From positions 62,001 to 126,000 of the forward strand of contig NZ_CVPC01000003.1 in the NCBI RefSeq assembly GCF_001049735.1: a DNA stretch of 64,000 bases, read 5' to 3'. This document shows, in pieces, positions 42,887 to 52,376 of the stretch. The position numbers and the translations under genes are program-made. The first letter of the stretch is position 1, and each line of letters opens with the position of its first letter. The DNA is from Nereida ignava (lineage in GTDB: Bacteria; Pseudomonadota; Alphaproteobacteria; Rhodobacterales; Rhodobacteraceae). The notes below the pieces were generated by a model that was not told where the DNA came from, ran no database searches, and worked only from the letters and a program-made list of their open reading frames with translations.

Positions 42887-44785
42887 CTACTCAGTGTTAT
42901 CTTTGGCCGTGCGCTCTTTGAGGGGGCGCGCGGCTTCAAGACTTTCAAGGATGGCTGTCTCAAAATCTTTGTTGAGGGCGCGGGATTTCTCGATGTAGGC
43001 CGTGTTCTTCTGCACTGGTTGGCTTGGATCCCACAACTCGGCCAATTCTCGCAATGCGACACGGTCAAGTTTGTAGAACGTCTTTTGCGCCTCGGCGGCC
43101 TCAAACTCGGTCAGTCCCATGTTTTCAAGCGCGTAGCGGCCCGCACGAAGCGAGCTGTCAAACATCTCACGAACGATGTCATTGGCCCCCGCTTGATAAA
43201 GCGCATACACATGAACGCGGTCATAGGCCCGCGCGATGATGTGCAAATCGGGGCGCTCTTTGCGGGCGTATCTGACGAGCTTTATTGCGGCGTCTTTGTC
43301 ATCAAGCGCCACAACCAAAATCTTGGCGTGATGCAGCCCCGCCGCATGCAGTGTTTCAGGGCGGGTTGGGTCACCGAAAAAGCCCTTGAACCCAAAAGTG
43401 CGCATCAACTGAATTGTTTGCAGATCGTTATCCAGTACGACAGTCTTGAAACCAGCCATTTGCACAAGGCGGTTGATCACTTGTCCAAAGCGCCCGATCC
43501 CGGCGATCAGGATATGCCCTTGTTCCTCATCGATGTCGTCGGGGTTTTGGGTGTCTTTGCTTGCATCCATAAGATGCTGAAAGCGGTCATATGCGATAAA
43601 GAGTAGCGGTGTGATCAGCATCGATAGGGCCACGACAAATAACAGCTTATCTGCCAGTTGCGTTTGCAGAACGTGCGTCTGAAGCGCAAAGCTGATCAGG
43701 ACAAACCCGAATTCACCCGCCTGTGCTAACCCAAGTGTAAACAGCCATCGGTCGCGGCCTTCGACGTGAAAAATGATCGATAGCCCATAAAGAACAGCTG
43801 CTTTTATCACCATCACGGCCAAGGTTAGACCAATCAGACTGAAGGGGGATTTATAGAAAGTCGCAAAATCAATACTGGCACCGACAGTGATGAAAAACAG
43901 CCCAAGCAGCAGGCCTTTGAACGGCTCCAGATCGCTTTCCAGTTCATGGCGAAACTCGGAGTTAGCCAGCACGACACCCGCAAGAAAAGCGCCTAAAGCG
44001 GGTGACAGGCCAACAAGGCTCATCAAAACGGCCGTACCTACGACAAGCAAAAGCGCTAGCGCCGTGTACATCTCACGAAGATGCGCGTGATGGATATAGC
44101 GAAACACCGGACGAACAAGGTACACACCGATCAGAATGACCAAGCCAACGGCGGCGATAGTGACCAAAGTAACGCCCCATCCAGGCAAGCCATCGACTAG
44201 CGACATGGAGTGATGAGCGTCTTCTTCGGGCTTCATCCGGATTGAGCCATCTGGCCCCAGAGACGGCACAAACTGCAGGGCAAGCAGTGGCAAAAACGCC
44301 AACATTGGGATGACGGCGATGTCTTGGGTCAACAAAACCGAAAAGATGTTTCGCCCGCCGCCCGTTTGGGTCAATCCCTTTTCTGACAGCGTCTGTAGAA
44401 CGATCGCAGTCGACGAGAGTGAGAAGATCAGCCCGATTGCCAACGCAGTATTTACGGGCTGGCCCAAAATCATTGCGCCCCCCATGATCAACAGCGTCGT
44501 CACACCAATTTGCAGACCGCCGAGGCCGATCAGCCTGTCACGCATATCCCAAAGGGCGCGTGGCTCAAGCTCGAGCCCGATCAGGAACAACATCATGACG
44601 ATGCCGAACTCTGCAAAATGTTGAAGTTCTTTGGTCTCGGCGCCAACAAGCCCAAGCAGCGGGCCAATGACGATACCCGCCCCGAGGTACCCCAGAACAG
44701 AACCAAGACCCAATCGGGCGGCTAGGGGGACAGCAATCACTGCGGCTGCAAGATAAATGCTGGCTTGAAATAAAATGCTGTCCAT
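42887..44785 (-). CDS. Kef-type cation/proton antiporter (CPA2) with RCK domain
   Basis: 632 residues. The N-terminal ~390 residues form about 12 membrane helices of the Na+/H+ exchanger fold (motifs GAGIVIGPLLGL, FNGLELEPR-like FLIGLELEPRALW, and ALGAFLAGVVLANSEF). A cytosolic TrkA-N/RCK NAD-binding domain follows, with ILIAGIGRFGQVINRLV around residue 430. The C-terminal tail is charged. KefB/KefC proteins are glutathione-gated potassium efflux systems; gating and ion cannot be verified here. No KefF/KefG ancillary gene is next to it. It ends two bases from the convergent cobT stop. Confidence 0.9.
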   Translation of the reverse strand: MDSILFQASIYLAAAVIAVPLAARLGLGSVLGYLGAGIVIGPLLGLVGAETKELQHFAEFGIVMMLFLIGLELEPRALWDMRDRLIGLGGLQIGVTTLLIMGGAMILGQPVNTALAIGLIFSLSSTAIVLQTLSEKGLTQTGGGRNIFSVLLTQDIAVIPMLAFLPLLALQFVPSLGPDGSIRMKPEEDAHHSMSLVDGLPGWGVTLVTIAAVGLVILIGVYLVRPVFRYIHHAHLREMYTALALLLVVGTAVLMSLVGLSPALGAFLAGVVLANSEFRHELESDLEPFKGLLLGLFFITVGASIDFATFYKSPFSLIGLTLAVMVIKAAVLYGLSIIFHVEGRDRWLFTLGLAQAGEFGFVLISFALQTHVLQTQLADKLLFVVALSMLITPLLFIAYDRFQHLMDASKDTQNPDDIDEEQGHILIAGIGRFGQVINRLVQMAGFKTVVLDNDLQTIQLMRTFGFKGFFGDPTRPETLHAAGLHHAKILVVALDDKDAAIKLVRYARKERPDLHIIARAYDRVHVYALYQAGANDIVREMFDSSLRAGRYALENMGLTEFEAAEAQKTFYKLDRVALRELAELWDPSQPVQKNTAYIEKSRALNKDFETAILESLEAARPLKERTAKDNTE

Positions 44786-44793
44786 GTCGCCTC

Positions 44794-47043
44794 TTAGCCG
44801 GAAGGTATTTCCAGTTTAACTTGTCTGCCGGACTTTGAATACCGCAGATCAGAGCGGCCAATTGCCGTCACGCGTCCACCGTCCAAACGGTCGCCGACAG
44901 TGACTTTGCGGTAGCGCCCGTTTTTCAAGCGGACCAATGCATTGCGCGCATTTGGTTTACCGGACACACCGATCAGGTTGATCCGGTTGAAGCGGATTGC
45001 ATTGCGTAGCGTCGCGTTGCGCGCCACGGTTGAATTTACCGCACCATTTGGGCGCTGCGTGACGGGGGCTGTTGCTGCGGCTTGGGGTGTTTGGGGCACC
45101 AAAGCAGCTGTCTGTGTTGTTTCCAAATCGCGCGGACGCAGGTTGGGCTTTGGTGATACGCGGACCGCTTGTGCAGTGCCTTGGGGTATTTGCGCCGCAG
45201 CAGTCGCCAGCGCAGCTTCCACGGCTGTGTCGACTTGTGCCTGATCCAGCGGCACGAGCGATGGGTTGTTTGGGCGCGCCGCAACTACGGGTGTTGGCGC
45301 CAGATCAGCGGGACGCAATTTTGGACGCAACGCCGCAAGTTCAGCACGTGAATACCCGCCCAGTGTTTCACGTTCATTCGCGTCTGATAACGAATTTGGC
45401 CGTAGCCGTGGCCTGAACGCTGCAAGCGGGTTTTCGGTCTCTGCGACCTCTGGCGACGGCTCTGGGACGACAACTTCGCGCACTGGTGGGACTACGGGCG
45501 GCTTGCCTGCAAATACAGTAATGCCATCGGGCGTTGCGGCACCGTTGGCGGTTGGTTTCACCAGACCATTTTCGTCAAAATCAAATGTTTGCCCTGCCGC
45601 TGCCGGACTGCCGATACGCGGCACCGCTGCGTCTTGGCGCAGCAGTCGCTCTGACGGCAGTGCAACCGCGTCTGAGAAATTGATAAGCGGGTCGAGCGAG
45701 GCAAAGTAAGTTGCCTCAAGGTCCGGGGCAGGCAAAAGAGCCGCCGGTTCTACGCCGCGCTGCCAGATGCCTGAACGCTCAAACAATGCCTGCGCATTGT
45801 TGACCGTCATGGTTTCTATGGGTGCAGGTAACACCCGGCGCAGGCTCAACCTGTCTGGATCAAGCGGTTCAACAGGTAAGGTGGCGATGCCTTCGAAATC
45901 TTCGCTTGCCGCATCGTCGATTTCATCGGCGGTCGGGAAAGCGGAGAATGGTCCGGGCAGTAGGCCGTTTTCATCACGCTGCGGGCCCTGCTCATCAGGA
46001 GCGGGGATACTGTCGGCTGGTGCCGCGATCTCTGTCGCGCTTTGCCTGTCTCCGAACAGCCAAGATACTGCCGGGTTTTCAGAATTTCCCCAAATGAGCG
46101 CCGCCGCAAACAAAGCGGCCAATAGAACACCTGTGAGGATCAGCCCCAGAAAGTGTGGTTTGCGGGGCGTGTCTGCTGTTTGACGGGCGCCGAAAACGGT
46201 AAGTGCTTCGGCTTCGGGTAGGTCTGTTGTTTCGGCTAGCGGCTGCGTTGAGGTGGCAAGGCTGGCTCTTTGTGGCACTGGCGTTTCAGTTTGGCTTAGC
46301 GGTGGCGTTGCGCCCCCGGGGGCTGCCTTCGTTGCTGCGCCCAAAGCAGGCGCGGCCCCAAGTTGATCTGATGAAACAGTTCGGCGGCTGGAGAATGTTA
46401 CGGGCGCATTTGATGTGACCTCGTCAGGCTTCTCAGTGGGTTCAAGCGCTGGCACCGGCTCGCTTTGCGGCGCGTCTTCCCATGGTCCGATGTTGATGGC
46501 CGGACCCGTTTCCCGGTCAATGCGTTGTTGCGCATCCAGTAAATTGGCGGCGGCTTTCGCGGTGCCAAAATAGGGTTCTCTGCTAAGGTCTGCTGTCCCG
46601 AAGTTGCCGGTTTCTGGTACCCCCACAAAGCAAATGGGTTTCAGCCCGTATTGGGTTGCAAAAGCCTCTGCCTCGGTCAGGGTTTCCACAGCGACTGCGG
46701 CGATGTTGGTGGTGGTGCCGGTTGTGATCCAATCATACCGCAATTCGTTAACGGGATAGGGGGTTTGCCCTTCCAAAGCATGTGCGCAGGCAGTTTGCCC
46801 ATCACTGATTTTTTCGGAAACCGCAGCTACTTCAAGAAAACGAATTTGATCGTTGGGGATTATGAGTTTGCTGCGCATCGGTGCGCCCAAGATGTCTTCG
46901 GCGCGCAGGCGCAACGCCTCAAGAGATCCGGTCAGGTCAGGGTCATCAAGCGGAACTTGGCCGATGCTGCGCCAACCGTCATCGGCCTTCAGCAGGGCCG
47001 TTATTCCGTCAACGCTCAGCGACATGGCAGCATTTGGAAACAT
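44794..47043 (-). CDS. Large single-pass membrane protein with PilM/GspL-like N-terminus and PilP-like C-terminus
   Basis: 749 residues. Residues 1-170 resemble the GspL/PilM actin-like fold (KLIIPNDQIRFLEVAAVSE, then HALEGQTPYPVNELRYDW). A Pro/Ala/Thr-rich linker leads to one membrane helix (about 298-318, FLGLILTGVLLAALFAAALI). A long disordered periplasmic part (320-680) contains repeated RPRLRP-like blocks (ALRPKLRPADL and PKPNLRPRDL). The last 64 residues (RINLIGVSGKPNARNALVRL..., KVTVGDRLDGGRVTAIG) look like a PilP/GspC HR domain. So it may bridge a cytoplasmic and a periplasmic component of a secretion or pilus machine, or of the cell wall; no such machine is nearby. Start at 47043 or 47025. 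Confidence 0.8.
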   Translation of the reverse strand: MFPNAAMSLSVDGITALLKADDGWRSIGQVPLDDPDLTGSLEALRLRAEDILGAPMRSKLIIPNDQIRFLEVAAVSEKISDGQTACAHALEGQTPYPVNELRYDWITTGTTTNIAAVAVETLTEAEAFATQYGLKPICFVGVPETGNFGTADLSREPYFGTAKAAANLLDAQQRIDRETGPAINIGPWEDAPQSEPVPALEPTEKPDEVTSNAPVTFSSRRTVSSDQLGAAPALGAATKAAPGGATPPLSQTETPVPQRASLATSTQPLAETTDLPEAEALTVFGARQTADTPRKPHFLGLILTGVLLAALFAAALIWGNSENPAVSWLFGDRQSATEIAAPADSIPAPDEQGPQRDENGLLPGPFSAFPTADEIDDAASEDFEGIATLPVEPLDPDRLSLRRVLPAPIETMTVNNAQALFERSGIWQRGVEPAALLPAPDLEATYFASLDPLINFSDAVALPSERLLRQDAAVPRIGSPAAAGQTFDFDENGLVKPTANGAATPDGITVFAGKPPVVPPVREVVVPEPSPEVAETENPLAAFRPRLRPNSLSDANERETLGGYSRAELAALRPKLRPADLAPTPVVAARPNNPSLVPLDQAQVDTAVEAALATAAAQIPQGTAQAVRVSPKPNLRPRDLETTQTAALVPQTPQAAATAPVTQRPNGAVNSTVARNATLRNAIRFNRINLIGVSGKPNARNALVRLKNGRYRKVTVGDRLDGGRVTAIGRSDLRYSKSGRQVKLEIPSG

Positions 47044-47185
47044 ACGTAACGAGGCCTTTTAAACAGGGTACGCCACAGATTTACCGTGTCTGCCCCCCAA
47101 GGGAAAGGAAAAGCCAAGCATTAGGCGGCAGTTTGCGTCATACTTGGCAAAGTAATTGGTCGCTTTGGTGAAAACGAGGTTGGTG

Positions 47186-47887
47186 ATGGGACGAGTAATA
47201 GATGTTTGCGCCGCGTTGGCGCTTTGTGCGTTTGGGCTGGCAGCGTCTGCATCCGCGCAACAGATGACGGGCGGGGATGGTCAAAGAACAATCACAGTCA
47301 GCGGTCAGGGGCAGGTTAATGCTGTGCCTGACATGGCAGAGATCAGCGTGGGCGTGTCAGGACAGGCGATAAACGCGCGCGATGCATTCGGGATTGTGAA
47401 CAACACCATGCAAGCGGTATTGGGGCGCCTTGCCGATTTGGGGATTGAGCCGCGCGATATTCAAACCCGTGATTTACGTGTGCAGCCTGAGTACGCCCGT
47501 GAGCCGTCTGCCACGCGCGAGATCATCGGCTATACGGCGCGCAATACTGCTGTGGTGCGCGTCAGAAACATCGCTCTTCTTGGCGATGTCATCGATGCAG
47601 CCATTGGCGCGGAGGCGAACGAGTTTTTCGGCATTCAATTTTCACTTCAGAACCCAGAGTCTCTTGAAGACCAGGCGCGGGTTGAGGCGGTCATGCAGGC
47701 CCATTCCAAAGCGCGCGTTTATGCTGAAGCTGCGGGTGTGACATTGGGTGCCGTGCTGTCGATCCGCGAGGGCGGCACATCCGTGCAAAGACCAAACCAA
47801 TTTGCACTTGCGCGCAGTGCTGAAGCAATTGCCACGGGTGAGGTCGGGGTGTCAGTGGGCGTAACGGTGGTCTACGCAATCGAGTAG
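47186..47887 (+). CDS. SIMPL domain (DUF541) periplasmic protein
   Basis: 233 residues. Signal peptide (VCAALALCAFGLAASASAQ) then the SIMPL domain with the standard pattern ITVSGQGQVNAVPDMAEISV, then GIEPRDIQTRDLRVQPEY and the end VSVGVTVVYAIE. Proteins of this family (E. coli YggE, BP26) are periplasmic oligomers linked to oxidative stress; no enzymatic role known. The ATG at 47186 has a GAGG ribosome site; the upstream ATG 47156 is less likely. It is divergent from the PilM/PilP-like gene and shares a terminator with metY. Confidence 0.88.
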   Translation: MGRVIDVCAALALCAFGLAASASAQQMTGGDGQRTITVSGQGQVNAVPDMAEISVGVSGQAINARDAFGIVNNTMQAVLGRLADLGIEPRDIQTRDLRVQPEYAREPSATREIIGYTARNTAVVRVRNIALLGDVIDAAIGAEANEFFGIQFSLQNPESLEDQARVEAVMQAHSKARVYAEAAGVTLGAVLSIREGGTSVQRPNQFALARSAEAIATGEVGVSVGVTVVYAIE

Positions 47888-47917
47888 GTCGCCTGTTTGG
47901 TAGGAAACGTGATTAAT

Positions 47918-47955
47918 AAAAAGCCCCCGCCAGCGATGTGCCAGCGGAGGCTTTA
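47918..47955. terminator. Bidirectional terminator between SIMPL gene and metY
   Basis: AAAGCCCCCGC pairs with GCGGAGGCTTT across a 15-base loop with one mismatch. A-runs on the left and T-runs on the right serve both converging genes. Confidence 0.8.
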
Positions 47956-47972
47956 GATGGTTTGGACCGCGA

Positions 47973-49262
47973 TTACGCGCTGGCTTTGCTCAAGGCCTGA
48001 TCCAGATCGGCGATCAGGTCATTCACATCTTCAAGGCCGATTGATACACGCACCACATTTGGCCCTGCGCCAGCGGCCTCTTGCTGTTCAGCGGTAAGCT
48101 GGCGGTGGGTTGTACTGGCTGAGTGGATAATCAAGCTGCGTGTGTCGCCAAGGTTGGCCACGTGGCTGAAAATCTCAAGGCTATCAACCAGCTTAACGCA
48201 GGCCTCATAGCCGCCCTTGACCGCAAAAGTGAACAGCGCGCTGGCACCCTTGGGGCAAATCTTTGCCACCAAATGGTTGTAGGGTGATGACTTCAAACCA
48301 GCGTATGTGACGTAGTCGACGCGGTCATCTGCCTCAAGCCACTGCGCGATTTTCTCCGCGTTGGCTACGTGACGGTCCATACGAAGCGAAAGGGTCTCTG
48401 TGCCCATCAACGTGTAGTGCGCGGCTTGGGGGTTCATGGTCATGCCAAGGTCGCGCAAACCAATTGCGATACCGTGGAAGGTGAATGCCATTGGGCCAAA
48501 TGTGTCGGCGAAAACTGTGCCGTGATAAGCGGGTTCTGGCTGGCTGAGTGACGGGAATTTGTCATTCGCTTTCCAGTCAAACTTGCCGCTATCCACAACG
48601 CAGCCGCCTGTGACCGAGCCATTACCCGTGAGGTATTTTGTAGTCGAGTGCACAACCAACGTCGCGCCATGCTCAATCGGGCGGCACAGGTAGGGTGTCG
48701 CAGTTGTGTTATCCACAATCAACGGAATACCGGCTGCATCTGACACTGCCGAGATGGCATCGAGGTCTGTGATGTGACCACCTGGGTTGGCGACGGCTTC
48801 GCAGAAAACGGCACGTGTGTCATCGTCGATGGCGGCTGCTACGGCTTTGGGGTCATCAAAGTCAACAAACTTGGCGGACCAGCCAAAGCGTTTGATTGTC
48901 TGGCTGAACTGGGTGACCGTGCCGCCGTAGAGGCGCGTTGATACGACAACATTGCGCCCCGGCTGCATGATCGGGAATAACGCCATGATTTGTGCTGCGT
49001 GACCAGACGAGCAGCACACCGCGCCAACGCCGCCTTCCAGCGTCGCGATGCGTTCTTGCAATACTGCAACTGTCGGGTTTGTCAGGCGCGAGTAGATGTA
49101 TCCCACTTCTTCAAGGTTGAAGAGTTTCGCGGCGTGATCTGCGTCGCGGAAAACATATGCGGTGCTTTGGTAGATTGGTGTGTTGCGCGCACCTGTTGCG
49201 GGATCAGGGCGGGCGCCTGCGTGGATTTGCAGGGTATCAAAGCCGTAGGTCGTGTCAGTCAT
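47973..49262 (-). CDS. metY: O-acetylhomoserine sulfhydrylase MetY
   Basis: 429 residues, PLP-dependent enzyme of the Cys/Met metabolism fold. It makes homocysteine from O-acetylhomoserine and sulfide, the direct sulfhydrylation route to methionine. The pyridoxal-lysine region is VVHSTTKYLTGNGSVTGG, with the preceding IPLIVDNTTATPYLCRP; N-terminus GFDTLQIHAGARPDPATGA and ending NVVRVSIGLEDVNDLIADL are diagnostic of the 430-residue MetY branch rather than MetB/MetC. The start ATG is 73 bases from the divergent VOC gene; no SAM-II or SAM-I riboswitch pattern is visible in that short space. Confidence 0.95.
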   Translation of the reverse strand: MTDTTYGFDTLQIHAGARPDPATGARNTPIYQSTAYVFRDADHAAKLFNLEEVGYIYSRLTNPTVAVLQERIATLEGGVGAVCCSSGHAAQIMALFPIMQPGRNVVVSTRLYGGTVTQFSQTIKRFGWSAKFVDFDDPKAVAAAIDDDTRAVFCEAVANPGGHITDLDAISAVSDAAGIPLIVDNTTATPYLCRPIEHGATLVVHSTTKYLTGNGSVTGGCVVDSGKFDWKANDKFPSLSQPEPAYHGTVFADTFGPMAFTFHGIAIGLRDLGMTMNPQAAHYTLMGTETLSLRMDRHVANAEKIAQWLEADDRVDYVTYAGLKSSPYNHLVAKICPKGASALFTFAVKGGYEACVKLVDSLEIFSHVANLGDTRSLIIHSASTTHRQLTAEQQEAAGAGPNVVRVSIGLEDVNDLIADLDQALSKASA

Positions 49263-49335
49263 GGGGTCGTCCCTTTCTCTTTACGTTGGGATAATAGCTA
49301 CGCTACGAAGGCGGCAGGCTCAACAGGAGGACGCT

Positions 49336-49749
49336 ATGCTGCACCCATTTCATTTGGCCATAAATGTGCATGATCTTGATGAGGCGCGTTCGTTTTACGG
49401 CGATGTACTTGGCTGTACCGAAGGGCGCTCAACACAGACATGGGTCGATTATGACTTCTTTGGCCATCAGCTTAGCCTGCATCTTGGGCCTATTTTGAAA
49501 ACGGAAAACACTGGGCACGTCGGCGAACACCTTGTCCCGATGCCCCACTTTGGTCTGGCGCTTCCTCTGGCTGACTGGACTGCACTGGCGGGACGCCTTG
49601 AGGAGGTTGCGACCGATTTTGTGTTGTCGCCTCAGGTTCGTTTTCAAGGGGAACCTGGCGAGCAGTGGACGATGTTTTTCCGTGACCCAAGCGGCAATCC
49701 GATTGAGGTAAAAGGCTTTCCTGAAATGAGCGGCGTTTTTGACAGCTAA
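49336..49749 (+). CDS. VOC family (glyoxalase/dioxygenase fold) protein
   Basis: 137 residues. Single vicinal-oxygen-chelate module: HPFHLAINVHDLDEARSFY with the metal-ligand histidine in the first strand, FFGHQLSLHLGP with the next, and the ending FFRDPSGNPIEVKGF, in which the Glu is the last ligand. A very strong AGGAGG ribosome site precedes ATG 49336. The substrate cannot be told. It is divergent from metY and convergent with the glycosyltransferase gene at 49756, with the stops 6 bases apart. Confidence 0.9.
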   Translation: MLHPFHLAINVHDLDEARSFYGDVLGCTEGRSTQTWVDYDFFGHQLSLHLGPILKTENTGHVGEHLVPMPHFGLALPLADWTALAGRLEEVATDFVLSPQVRFQGEPGEQWTMFFRDPSGNPIEVKGFPEMSGVFDS

Positions 49750-49755
49750 GCAGGC

Positions 49756-51366
49756 TTATGAGGGTTTCGGACAGGTCCGCGTATAATAATGCAGCCAAGG
49801 TCCCGCGGTCTCTAACGTTGTGTTGTAAAGCCCTAAGACTGGTGTAGTATCAATTTCACGGGTGACCAATTGGTAACATTCAAAAAACTCAGGTTCGTCC
49901 AAAAGCTCAAAATCCATTCGAAAAACAGGCGTTTGCGCGGTGAAGCCAGTCGTAGGGCCAAAAACAATGATGTCGGGCGCACGGCGCAAAACATATTGAG
50001 CATCACCTTTTGCGTGCCCTGGAATTTCTTGGGCAAACCCAAGGGGCGGGCCAACGGGATGTTTAGCGATATGCGCGTCATTTAAACCAAGTGTATCGAT
50101 AAAGGTATGATGTGCTGCAACAAACGGCGTGGCACCAGCGGTGGCCACAGCAATTGTAAGTGGCTCGGGGTAAGTGTCGGCTAAATGCTTTCCCATGATG
50201 GCGCCGAAAACAGCGGCGTTATCTGCGTGAAGCCGCTCAAGCATAGTTGCGGTTAAGGCGCTTGCTGTAATCAACGCCACCGCCGTAGCCGTGTGCATCA
50301 TTGGCGTCATCATTGCCATGATCGAGACGGCGATGATGACCAAGAGCGGAGTTAGGGGCACGAAGAACCGCGCATTTGGCATATGATCACCACCTGCCCA
50401 CGTGATGTAGCAAAGCGAAATTAGGGCTGCGAAAGATGCTGCCAAAAAAGCGCGCTTTGCTTTGAGGTTGTCAGTTGAACGCAGCAAAAGTGCGCCGACC
50501 GGTAGCAAAAATAACGTGGGCAGCAGAGGCAGGCTTTCGCGCAAATATTCCAACCCAAGCATCAACCGCGTGCCTGTAGAAACGCCGACTTTGGCATAAA
50601 ACGTAAGCGGAAGGAGTTCGCCGTAAATTGCGTGCCGCACAACAATATGCCCGCATAGGGTCAACGCTGATACGCTGCCGATTGCGACAAAGTGAACAAT
50701 CCGTCTGCGAACAGGCAAATTTGCAAATGCCAGCAAGGCCAACCCCATCGCAAAATTGCCGATCAATGCATCCGGACGTGCAAGATAGGCGGCGGCAAAC
50801 AGCCCCGAGGCTGTCAGTGATAGCGGCAGGCTGTCATCGCCTTGCAATACTCGGAACGCCAAAACGTAGGCGCCCGCGGCAAGTGCCGCCACAAGCACCG
50901 GCTCTAATCCGCCAAAAACCCACGTGATAACTGGTGCGCTTATCACGGCGCACATCGCGGCTACTTTTGCACCCATTGGCATGGCAAAGCTTTGCGCCAA
51001 TCGCCAAGCGATCACAACAAGGCCCAAAAAAGCTGCGGCGTTAATGAACTGTGCAGCTAACATAGGGCCGATACCGGCCATGATCAGCGGCGTCACCAAC
51101 AAGATGTGCAACAGGTTGGTGTATCCTTCGGCGTATTCGCCCAAGTTCCAGACCAGTTGGCCGTACTCTGCCAAATTGCGTGCATACCTTAGTGAGATCA
51201 GCGCGTCGTCGTGAAAAAAGCTACGTATTTTCCAAAGCAAAATTCCAAAGATGGTGAACAGGGCGATAACTGCGGTCGTTGAAAAAGTAATGCCAGAACC
51301 ACGGACCGTTTTGATTGCCGTGTCGCTGGGATCTGCGGGTGGCTGTGACGTTTCAGACGCGCTCAT
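49756..51366 (-). CDS. Multipass membrane glycosyltransferase-like protein (GT-C type)
   Basis: 536 residues with about 10-12 predicted membrane helices. Near the N-terminus stands FFHDDALISLRYARNLAE, then LVWNLGEYAEGYTNLLHILL; a paired acidic residue in the first periplasmic loop (Asp53-Asp54) plus EGYTN is typical of GT-C mannosyl/arabinofuranosyl-type transferases using polyprenyl-phosphate sugars. A soluble C-terminal part (about 370-536) is probably periplasmic. ATG 51364-51366 overlaps the stop of the upstream gene (ATGA), so both products are made together. Substrate unknown; a role in decorating a surface glycan is inferred. Confidence 0.78.
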   Translation of the reverse strand: MSASETSQPPADPSDTAIKTVRGSGITFSTTAVIALFTIFGILLWKIRSFFHDDALISLRYARNLAEYGQLVWNLGEYAEGYTNLLHILLVTPLIMAGIGPMLAAQFINAAAFLGLVVIAWRLAQSFAMPMGAKVAAMCAVISAPVITWVFGGLEPVLVAALAAGAYVLAFRVLQGDDSLPLSLTASGLFAAAYLARPDALIGNFAMGLALLAFANLPVRRRIVHFVAIGSVSALTLCGHIVVRHAIYGELLPLTFYAKVGVSTGTRLMLGLEYLRESLPLLPTLFLLPVGALLLRSTDNLKAKRAFLAASFAALISLCYITWAGGDHMPNARFFVPLTPLLVIIAVSIMAMMTPMMHTATAVALITASALTATMLERLHADNAAVFGAIMGKHLADTYPEPLTIAVATAGATPFVAAHHTFIDTLGLNDAHIAKHPVGPPLGFAQEIPGHAKGDAQYVLRRAPDIIVFGPTTGFTAQTPVFRMDFELLDEPEFFECYQLVTREIDTTPVLGLYNTTLETAGPWLHYYTRTCPKPS

Positions 51367-52376
51367 CGCATCCAAAACCCTTCACGTTTGAGCGTGTTGC
51401 GGATGGCTTGCTCGCGGCGGGGTAGGTCATTTTGGTTAAATAAGGCGCGGGCTTTTTGGCCCCGGCCTTGGTAAATCATGCGCAACATTGGCTCGTACTC
51501 TTTAAGGACTTTTTTAATTTTGTTGGGGGCTGTGACCGTCTCAAGCGTTTCAACGAGATGGTCGCTCTCACGTGCATAGAGCAGTGGAAGGAGGCGGTAA
51601 TGACAACTTGTCTTCCCGTCGAGAAACCCGTTTGGCAATGCGTCGCGCTTGCCGCCAAGACTGTGGATCACAAGGGGCAGGGCGACCTGATCAAGCCATG
51701 GGTCGAGTTCTTGCAAAACCAGCTCGTCGGGACGGTCATCGCGGATGGCTAAGGCATACTCTAAAAACCGTTCACCGAATATTTTAGGGCATTTGTAGTA
51801 GAAAAAGCCCGCGTTGAAATAAAGATGCCGCCGCCAGAACTCTGCCGGCTCATTCAGATCAAGGCTGCTATCGTAATCAAGCCCGAACTTGTCATAAAGG
51901 GATTTCCAAGTGGCCGCATAGCCTGGCCAGTACAGGTCTTCTTTTGGCCAAGTGCCCGTGACGCGGGTTGATGCAGACGGCACGTTGAAATCAAATGGCA
52001 CATCGGTCAGCTCCCCCGTGATCAATGTGTCAGTGTCGAAAAAGACAAAGGGTTCGCCAGCAGGCAGAATGCCAAGCGCCTCAATCTTGTTGCCATAGGG
52101 ATAAGCCTGTCCAAAGTGTTTGTTCTCAAACGGAATGATTTCTGCGCCGAGGTTCATCAGGAGGGTCCTGACCTCAGGCGAGTTGATGGTGGGGTCTTTG
52201 CGCCACAACGCCCCTGCTTGGGGTTCTGCCAGAATCAACCGTCCGGAAAACTTTGGGCTTTTTGCCCGCAATGAGGCCGCGAAAACAATGGCTTCGTACA
52301 TCAGCCGTCCATTTTGACCGACGATCAAAATGTTGAAATCAGCCCGAGGCTGTTGGTGATTTGTACGTGGCGCCAT
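51363..52376 (-). CDS. Putative GT-A fold glycosyltransferase
   Basis: 337 residues, soluble. It begins like a nucleotide-sugar transferase (FNILIVGQNGRLMYEAIVF) and carries FVFFDTDTLITG with the DxD metal site (Asp114, Asp116), then a pattern of donor/acceptor residues including NAGFFYYKCPK and WLDQVALPLVI, as in the family 8/GT-A-like hypothetical transferases. The ending is basic. Its TGA overlaps the ATG of the membrane protein gene. The two make a small glycan module; target unknown. The upstream 170 bases to tRNA-Tyr are AT-rich and should hold the promoter. Confidence 0.72.
   Translation of the reverse strand: MAPRTNHQQPRADFNILIVGQNGRLMYEAIVFAASLRAKSPKFSGRLILAEPQAGALWRKDPTINSPEVRTLLMNLGAEIIPFENKHFGQAYPYGNKIEALGILPAGEPFVFFDTDTLITGELTDVPFDFNVPSASTRVTGTWPKEDLYWPGYAATWKSLYDKFGLDYDSSLDLNEPAEFWRRHLYFNAGFFYYKCPKIFGERFLEYALAIRDDRPDELVLQELDPWLDQVALPLVIHSLGGKRDALPNGFLDGKTSCHYRLLPLLYARESDHLVETLETVTAPNKIKKVLKEYEPMLRMIYQGRGQKARALFNQNDLPRREQAIRNTLKREGFWMR

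Noticed and set aside
49263-49335. SAM riboswitch upstream of metY
   Set aside because: The 73-base gap has no SAM-I or SAM-II pattern and must also carry the VOC gene leader.
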